Under the pieces are notes generated by a model. The model made no database searches. It was not told where the DNA came from and saw nothing but the letters and a program-made list of their open reading frames with translations. A stretch of DNA of 9,518 nucleotides from DATLAN01 sp035527455 (GTDB lineage: Bacteria > Planctomycetota > Planctomycetia > Pirellulales > Thermoguttaceae): assembly GCA_035527455.1 (NCBI GenBank), contig DATLAN010000561.1, positions 1-9,518 of the forward strand, written 5' to 3'. The position numbers were made by a program, and so were the translations under genes. Shown here in pieces: positions 5,881-9,518 of this stretch; within the stretch, counting starts at the first letter, position 1; every line of letters begins with the position of its first letter.

Positions 5881-6897
5881 ATGCAAGAAAGGCAAGTAAC
5901 CCGACGCGAGTTCATCGGCGACGGCGCCAAAGTTGCCGCGGGCGTGGCCGCCGGGGTGGGCGCCGCCGGACAGGTCGTCCGGGCCGCCGATCCGGCCCAA
6001 AACGTCGACACCTCCAAGATCCTCAACTACAACGAGAACATGGAGTACCGACGCCAGGGCTCCACCAACCTGATGCTTTCGGCCGTCTGCCTCGGCGGAC
6101 ACTCGCGGAGCAACCTGCAGGACCGCACGGAGATCATCAACCGTTGCATCGAGGTGGGCATCAACCACATCGACTGCTGCACCCACGGCGAGATCTGCCG
6201 AGACTCAGAGGCCTTGAAGGGACGCCGCGACAAGATGTACCTGGCCTTGTCCCATTGCGGCAACGAAATCCGCAACGAAAACTTCCGCGACGCCAAGAAG
6301 CTGCTCGAAGTGCTCGACCAGACGCTCTTGGATTCCAACCAGGAGTACACCGACCTCTGGCGAATCACCTGTTTCGAGCCCGGCGGCCGACACACCTTCG
6401 ACACGGCGTGCGAGATGGTCGAAGCCCTGGAAACCGCGAAAAAGCAAGGCAAGGCCCGCTTCATCGGCTTCTCCACGCACGACCGCCGCTGGATCCAGTT
6501 CATGATCGAGTACTTCCCGCAGATCGACGCCGTCTGTTTCCCCTTCACCACGATGAGCAAGCAGGCGCCGACCGACAGCGTGTTCGAAGCCTTCAAGAAG
6601 TGCGACGTGGGCGCTTTCGGCATCAAGCCCTTCGGGGCCGGCTCGCTGTTCCGCGGCGACCAGGAAGAGAACAACCGCCGTGCCCGCCTCGCGCTGCGGT
6701 ACATCCTCCTCACCAACACGGTGATCCCGATTCCCGGCATGAACGACGTGGCGTTCGTCGACAACGTGGCCAAAGCCGTCATGGAACGCCGCGAACTCGA
6801 CGTGAAGGAGACGGCCGAACTGGAAGGAGCCAGCAAGCACATGTGGGCCAACCTCCCGCGGAACTATCAGTGGTTGAAGGACTGGGAGTACGTATGA
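5881..6897 (+). CDS. Tat-exported aldo/keto-reductase-fold protein with an altered active site
   Basis: 338 residues. The N-terminus has a twin-arginine signal (TRREFIG, Arg8-Arg9) and a hydrophobic Ala/Gly/Val stretch, with cleavage likely near VRAA (33-36). The body is an AKR (beta/alpha)8 barrel: YRRQGSTNLMLSAVCLGG (56-73), GINHIDCC (93-100), ARFIGFSTH (192-200), FGIKPFGAG (246-254), and the PIPGMNDVAFVDNV segment near the end. Of the classical Asp-Tyr-Lys-His tetrad, only the Asp seems kept (D98). The D-T-A-x-x-Y-G motif reads DCCTHGE, the strand that normally brings Lys reads LALSHCG, and the strand that normally ends in the catalytic His reads DLWRITCFEPG. It is also Cys-rich around 99-126. 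Ordinary NADPH-dependent carbonyl reduction is therefore doubtful. Ribosome site GGGAGA is well spaced. The stop overlaps the start of the tetraheme cytochrome gene (ATGA), so the two are probably made together. Role unknown; an extracytoplasmic redox or sugar-related function is possible. Confidence 0.88.
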   Translation: MQERQVTRREFIGDGAKVAAGVAAGVGAAGQVVRAADPAQNVDTSKILNYNENMEYRRQGSTNLMLSAVCLGGHSRSNLQDRTEIINRCIEVGINHIDCCTHGEICRDSEALKGRRDKMYLALSHCGNEIRNENFRDAKKLLEVLDQTLLDSNQEYTDLWRITCFEPGGRHTFDTACEMVEALETAKKQGKARFIGFSTHDRRWIQFMIEYFPQIDAVCFPFTTMSKQAPTDSVFEAFKKCDVGAFGIKPFGAGSLFRGDQEENNRRARLALRYILLTNTVIPIPGMNDVAFVDNVAKAVMERRELDVKETAELEGASKHMWANLPRNYQWLKDWEYV

Positions 6898-7532
6898 GAT
6901 ACGCTGTGGTTGTAGTGATGTTGACGGCGGCGGCCGCGATGATTCTGCGATACGAGCAAAAAGCGGCCGGCCGCCAAACGGAGAAGTCGGGCGAGAAGTC
7001 TTCGGCTGACGAAGGATCCGAAGCCGAGAAGCCCGACGAGAAGCCGCTGCTGCTGCTGGAGGACGACGATCCGCCGCTCTTGCTCGACGACGCCCCGCCG
7101 CTTTTGTTGGACGACGACCCGCCGTTGCTGCTCGATGACGACCCGCCGTTGCTGCTGGACGACGACCCGACGGGGCCCGGCGAGCGCAAACCGGTGGCCG
7201 ACAACAGCCGCTGCCACCATTGCCACCTGAACTACGCCGACGAAGACCTGGTCGTGCAACACGCAGAGGCGAACATAAGCTGTGCCGATTGTCACGGCAA
7301 CTGCGACGAGCACATTGCCGACGAATCGTGGGCGTCCGGGGGAAACGGCACGCCGCCCGAGAAGATGTATCCGCGGGAGAAAATCAATCCGTTATGCGTG
7401 GATTGCCATCCCAAGGAGGAACTCGGCAAGTTGGAGCACCAGCGTTTCCTCGCCGGGACCGCGGGCGAGAAGTACTGCACCGATTGCCACGGCGACCACC
7501 GACTGGGCGAACGCACGTGCAAATGGAAATAG
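6894..7532 (+). CDS. Tetraheme c-type cytochrome with Leu/Pro/Asp repeat linker
   Basis: 212 residues. The start ATG overlaps the preceding stop as ATGA, and the hydrophobic YAVVVVMLTAAAAMIL right after it is a signal anchor or uncleaved signal peptide; I see no good cleavage site. A charged Lys/Glu/Ser part (21-50) leads to five tandem units of Pro-Leu-Leu-Leu-Asp-Asp-Asp-Pro (51-92), then a heme domain with four CxxCH motifs: CHHCH (107-111), CADCH (130-134), CVDCH (168-172) and CTDCH (195-199). Extra His residues at 123, 140, 182 and 202 could be the distal axial ligands, so up to four bis-His hemes are possible. Small multiheme cytochromes of this kind move electrons at or outside the membrane. 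I cannot assign it to a named family such as NrfH or cytochrome c3. Coupled to the exported AKR-fold gene, it may take electrons from, or give them to, that protein. The stop is 5 bp from a half-tRNA. Confidence 0.85.
   Translation: MRYAVVVVMLTAAAAMILRYEQKAAGRQTEKSGEKSSADEGSEAEKPDEKPLLLLEDDDPPLLLDDAPPLLLDDDPPLLLDDDPPLLLDDDPTGPGERKPVADNSRCHHCHLNYADEDLVVQHAEANISCADCHGNCDEHIADESWASGGNGTPPEKMYPREKINPLCVDCHPKEELGKLEHQRFLAGTAGEKYCTDCHGDHRLGERTCKWK
7044..7169 (+). repeat. 24-bp in-frame tandem repeat in the cytochrome gene
   Basis: The protein unit Pro-Leu-Leu-Leu-Asp-Asp-Asp-Pro occurs as a longer first copy (7044-7073, four Leu plus Glu) and four 24-bp copies (7074-7097 with one Ala for Asp, 7098-7121, 7122-7145, 7146-7169). 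Leu codons vary between copies (CTC, TTG, CTT, CTG), so the array is not brand new. The most similar pair is the last two. Copy number could vary by slippage without breaking the frame. Confidence 0.85.
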
Positions 7533-7537
7533 AAATC

Positions 7538-7577
7538 GCCTGCGCAGCTCAATCGGATAGAGCATGGGATTTCTCAT
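7538..7577 (+). pseudogene. Decayed 5' half of a tRNA-Arg(UCU)-like gene
   Basis: GCCTGCG (7538-7544) would be the acceptor strand. It is followed by a good D arm, GCTC (7547-7550) with loop AATCGGATA and GAGC, then an anticodon arm whose loop reads TTTCTCA with TCT in the anticodon place. AGCTCAATCGGATAGAGCA matches the D arm of the intact tRNA-Arg 58 bp downstream apart from one C. The anticodon stem is broken at two pairs, position 8 is C instead of the near-universal U, and there is no T arm or 3' acceptor strand before the next tRNA begins. A hairpin ATCGCC / GGCGAT (7580-7595, loop TCAC) fills the space up to the intact tRNA. Likely the remnant of a duplicated tRNA or of an older integration event. 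Confidence 0.5.
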
Positions 7578-7595
7578 CTATCGCCTCACGGCGAT

Positions 7596-7668
7596 GGGCC
7601 GGTAGCTCAATGGATAGAGCAACAGACTTCTAATCTGTAGGTTGTGGGTTCGAGTCCCGCCCGGCCTG
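7596..7668 (+). tRNA. tRNA-Arg (anticodon UCU)
   Basis: All arms fold. Acceptor GGGCCGG (7596-7602) pairs with CCGGCCT (7661-7667), with one G-T pair at the end, and the discriminator is G at 7668. D arm GCTC/GAGC. Anticodon stem ACAGA/TCTGT with loop CTTCTAA, giving anticodon TCT, which reads AGA. T arm GTGGG/CCCGC with loop TTCGAGT. CCA is not encoded (CC then T follows). An integrase gene faces it 96 bp downstream, so its 3' end is probably the attachment site of a mobile element. Confidence 0.95.
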
Positions 7669-7670
7669 CC
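7644..7670. other. Probable attachment site (attL) in the 3' end of tRNA-Arg
   Basis: Tyrosine recombinases next to a tRNA gene commonly insert at its T arm and 3' end and rebuild the tRNA on integration. Here the T arm and acceptor 3' strand face the integrase gene. No second copy of this stretch occurs elsewhere in the window, so the core limits are unknown and the partner attR must lie to the right of the window. Confidence 0.35.
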
Positions 7671-7681
7671 TTGTAACTGCA

Positions 7682-7723
7682 AGCCCCGCAACGACTTATG
7701 GCGAGTCGTTGCGGGGCTGTTTT
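7682..7723 (+). terminator. Strong intrinsic terminator after tRNA-Arg
   Basis: A perfect 15-bp stem AGCCCCGCAACGACT (7682-7696) / AGTCGTTGCGGGGCT (7704-7718) with a 7-base loop TATGGCG is followed by GTTTT. It begins 14 bp after the tRNA. On the minus strand there is no T run, so it is probably not a good terminator for the integrase transcript. Confidence 0.85.
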
Positions 7724-7738
7724 CGTGTCGGGTGGCGC

Positions 7739-7759
7739 AACACTCCAATAACACTCCAA
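7739..7759. repeat. Two 10-bp direct repeats between tRNA and integrase
   Basis: AACACTCCAA occurs at 7739-7748 and 7750-7759, a period of 11 bp, close to one helical turn. It is just past the end of the integrase gene and within 100 bp of the tRNA. The place and spacing resemble arm-type integrase binding sites, but two short copies are weak evidence. Confidence 0.35.
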
Positions 7760-7764
7760 AGCAC

Positions 7765-8903
7765 TCATTCCTCGTTCCGCAGGAAGTCCGGAACGTACAA
7801 CTTGTCCACTGCCGCGTCAATCTGCCGGGCCATGTTGATGTACCGCTTCGTGGTCGTATAGCTCTTGTGCCTCATAAGGGCCTGTAGGGCATCGCCTGAT
7901 AGCTTCGGCGCGTTCAGGGTGGCGAAGAGGCCCGGCGGAGATCGTGGAAGCCGTACACGTGGCAGGCAGGCGTATGGACGTGGTTCTCATGGCAGGGCAG
8001 GTCGATCCCGGCCGCCCTCTGGATTTCGTGGAAGTCCAGCCACAGGGTCCGCTCGTGATGAGGCCAGTAGAAGACCAGCGGGCAGGTGATCGACCCGTCC
8101 GCCAGCTTCCTCAGGTGCTCGACCACCACGGGGTGGAGCGAAGCCACGTCGTCCCGCTTGCCCTTGTTGTCCCCGTGGCGAGTGATGGCGGTCCCGTTGT
8201 CCAGGGACACGTCATCCCATCGCAACGCCAGCGGTTCGCCTACCCGCCAGCCGGTCATGTAGGCGAAGACGAGCAAGGTACGCCACCAGTCGGCCGGGCT
8301 GTAGGGCTGGTCTGCCGGCCGGATGGCCGTACCGCATGCCTCATAGATCGCTGCGAAGTGTTCCGGCGTGACGTAGGTAGGGAGCTTCTGGGGTTCCTTC
8401 AGCATACGGAACCGGGGAACCACGGGCAGGTAGCCCCATTCGTTCGCCACCCGCAAGACAGTCTTCAGGTGCCTCAGTTCCTTGTTGACGGTTGCCGGCG
8501 AGACAATGGACCCTTGCTTTCGCCCCCGCTCGCCCCGCCGCTTGGAAATGTAATCGTCGATCGTGGCCGTCTTGATGGCCTGGAGGCGATTCGGAGACAC
8601 GATCCGCTCGAAATGTTCCATGCACAACAGGGTTTCCCTACGGGTCCCCGGTTCCATCCCCGCGACGATCTTCTGTTCGTACTCGTTGCGAAACCCGGCC
8701 CAGGTCTTGCGGGAATCATCCTGGTAGAGTCCCGCCGCAAGCTGTCCTTCGATCTTTCGAGCATACCGCTCCGCCGCGCTCTTGCAGCCGATTATCTTGG
8801 ATCGCTTCCGGCCATCCGGGTCGATCCAACCGACCGACCACAAACACTTCTTCTCGCCCAACTTCTGCTTCTGCCGGTGGTCTTGGAACGTCCACGCCTT
8901 CAT
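7765..8903 (-). pseudogene. Tyrosine recombinase (phage/island integrase), frameshifted
   Basis: Start ATG at 8903, with GAAGG 7 bases upstream inside the end of the XRE gene. The first frame runs 329 codons to a stop at 7914-7916. It has an N-terminal DNA-binding part (1-60), a SAM-like core-binding domain (about 66-165, ATVNKELRHLKTVLRVA) and a catalytic domain with Arg220 (GWRVGEPLALRW), a likely Lys around 247-249 and HDLRR (His320, Arg323). After Ala325 the frame breaks near 7927-7928. The next frame continues the family pattern at once: FATLNAPKLSGDALQALM, RHKS with the second active-site His, and TTTKRYINMA with the nucleophilic Tyr, ending at 7765. A 2-base insertion or 1-base deletion relative to an ancestor explains it. 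The restored protein would be about 378 residues, normal for the family. As read, the product lacks the nucleophile and should be inactive; a sequencing error is equally possible. A CHENHVHTPACH stretch (304-315) might bind zinc. Gene order is excisionase-like, XRE, integrase, then tRNA. Confidence 0.85.
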
Positions 8904-8907
8904 CGTG

Positions 8908-9114
8908 TTACCTTCCCTTCTTGGGCCGCTTGGGGCGCGTTAAGCGCATGCCGAAGTAGTCCGCCAGCTTCGACGCCGTTCCCAGGGTCAGATCGCGCTC
9001 GCCCCGGGCGAAGCGGTGCAAGACCTGGTACGCGATGCCAGAGCCTTTGGCCACGGCATAGAGCGACAACCCGCTGTTCTCGACGGCCTGCCTTAGATCG
9101 TCTTGAAGTGCCAT
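8908..9114 (-). CDS. Small Cro/C1-type (XRE) HTH regulator
   Basis: 68 residues, almost entirely one helix-turn-helix: SLYAVAKGSGIAYQVLHRFARGE (17-39) is the HTH with recognition helix around 28-37, followed by LTLGTASKLADYFGM (42-56) and a basic tail PKRPKKGR. The start has AGGAG 8 bases upstream (9123-9127). The end is 4 bp from the integrase start, so the two are one transcript. A clear promoter and palindromic operator lie directly upstream, which suggests that the protein represses its own and the integrase's transcription. It resembles small phage and island regulators; what signal relieves it is not visible. Confidence 0.82.
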   Translation of the reverse strand: MALQDDLRQAVENSGLSLYAVAKGSGIAYQVLHRFARGERDLTLGTASKLADYFGMRLTRPKRPKKGR

Positions 9115-9135
9115 CAGTTCAACTCCTGCAAGGCA

Positions 9136-9162
9136 TTATACACCGTTCGGTGCATAAGGCAA
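9136..9162 (-). promoter_or_regulatory. Promoter and palindromic operator of the XRE-integrase genes
   Basis: Read on the minus strand: -35 TTGCCT (9157-9162), a 16-base spacer, and -10 TATAAT (9135-9140), an exact consensus. The arms TTATACACCG (9136-9145) and CGGTGCATAA (9148-9157) form an inverted repeat with one mismatch and a 2-base centre that fills the spacer and overlaps both boxes. A dimeric HTH protein bound there would block RNA polymerase. The XRE protein encoded directly downstream is the obvious candidate. Confidence 0.65.
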
Positions 9163-9169
9163 GGGGGCT

Positions 9170-9448
9170 TCACGAATTCTCCTTCTGCCGCTCCAGGAAC
9201 TCCAACAGGTCGGCGCGGGTGTAGACGATCTTGCTGCCCACCTTGGCCCCCTGCAATTCACCCCGCCGCCGGCAGTCTCGGAGGACGTGGGGCTTCACGC
9301 CCAGCAGGACGGCTGCCTCGGGCTCGGTGAAGGCCAGACGGCCGTTGAACTTGGCCCGCTCGACCTCCATACGCTCCAGGGCCTCCGCCACGGCCAGGCG
9401 GATCAGGGGCCGGAGGGCGTCTTGGTCGAATTGAATTTGCAGGCTCAT
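9170..9448 (-). CDS. HTH_17/excisionase-family DNA-binding protein
   Basis: 92 residues. An N-terminal helix (ALRPLIRLAVAEALERMEVER, about 11-31) precedes a MerR-like winged-helix of the excisionase type: LAFTEPEAAVLLGVKPHVLRDCRRRGELQGAKVGSKIVYTRADLLEFLE (38-86), with the recognition helix near 52-62. Members of this family act as recombination directionality factors or as plasmid/island regulators. Placement two genes before an integrase favours an Xis role. GGAG lies about 8 bases before the start. It ends 55 bp before the XRE start, and the XRE promoter fills that gap, so it may be controlled separately from its own upstream promoter. Confidence 0.75.
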   Translation of the reverse strand: MSLQIQFDQDALRPLIRLAVAEALERMEVERAKFNGRLAFTEPEAAVLLGVKPHVLRDCRRRGELQGAKVGSKIVYTRADLLEFLERQKENS

Positions 9449-9518
9449 GTCAGACTCCGTTCAACTCCCGTGTTGGCCATTCCCGGCTCGGGCTCGGTGC
9501 CGAGCGGTGGGAAGAATC
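9445..9518 (-). CDS. Possible 3' end of a further element gene (window edge)
   Basis: On the minus strand a frame is open from the window edge to a TGA at 9445-9447 that overlaps the next start as ATGA. It codes FFPPLGTEPEPG then MANTGVERSLT. A second frame is also open, to a TGA at 9450-9452, so the choice rests only on the coupling pattern. GCTCGG (9492-9497) and CCGAGC (9500-9505) form an inverted repeat inside it. Too short to identify. Confidence 0.2.
   Translation of the reverse strand, partial: FFPPLGTEPEPGMANTGVERSLT

Noticed and set aside
7538..7612. A second complete tRNA gene
   Set aside because: There is no T arm or 3' acceptor strand before the tRNA-Arg starts, the anticodon stem is broken, and position 8 is not U.
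7682..7718. Terminator for the integrase transcript on the minus strand
   Set aside because: The stem is strong but the minus strand has no T run after it, so only the plus-strand call is supported.
7944..9224. 426-codon plus-strand frame across the integrase region
   Set aside because: It is the complement of three consistent minus-strand genes with known domains and shows no domain itself.

Overview
The window reads as a high-GC bacterial chromosome, most likely from a planctomycete (Pirellulales-like). This is an inference from gene content: a MocA-type Gfo/Idh dehydrogenase with an exported-protein style C-terminus, a lipoprotein TolC with a long C-terminal tail, an exported LamG protein, a Tat-exported aldo/keto-reductase-fold protein, and long spacers full of hairpin repeats. 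No rRNA or species marker is present.

Layout. Positions 1-992 hold the 3' part of a Gfo/Idh/MocA oxidoreductase. A 654-bp gene-free spacer follows (993-1646), with eight in-register G-rich heptamers, at least four hairpins sharing a CTTG-type loop, and a leader hairpin. Positions 1647-4923 carry an outer-membrane TolC-like lipoprotein whose 3' end overlaps a WYL-domain transcriptional regulator by 68 bp. After a 157-bp spacer with a 12-bp palindrome come three genes in a row (5081-7532): a secreted LamG-domain protein, a Tat-exported AKR-fold protein that appears to lack three of the four classical catalytic residues, and a tetraheme c-type cytochrome with a Leu/Pro/Asp repeat linker. The AKR and cytochrome genes overlap by ATGA, so they look translationally coupled and may form an extracytoplasmic redox module.

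From 7533 rightward the character changes. A decayed 5' half of a tRNA-Arg(UCU)-like gene lies directly before an intact tRNA-Arg(UCU), which is followed by a strong terminator. Facing the tRNA on the minus strand is the integration module of a mobile element: a HTH_17/excisionase-like gene, a small Cro/C1-type (XRE) regulator with a promoter and palindromic operator, and a tyrosine recombinase. The recombinase is split by a frameshift between its H-x-x-R motif and its second histidine and nucleophilic tyrosine. The tRNA-Arg 3' end is the probable attachment site; the element's other end lies beyond the right edge.

The least explained features are the AKR/tetraheme-cytochrome pair, the hairpin family in the 993-1646 spacer, the half-tRNA beside the intact tRNA, and the broken integrase.
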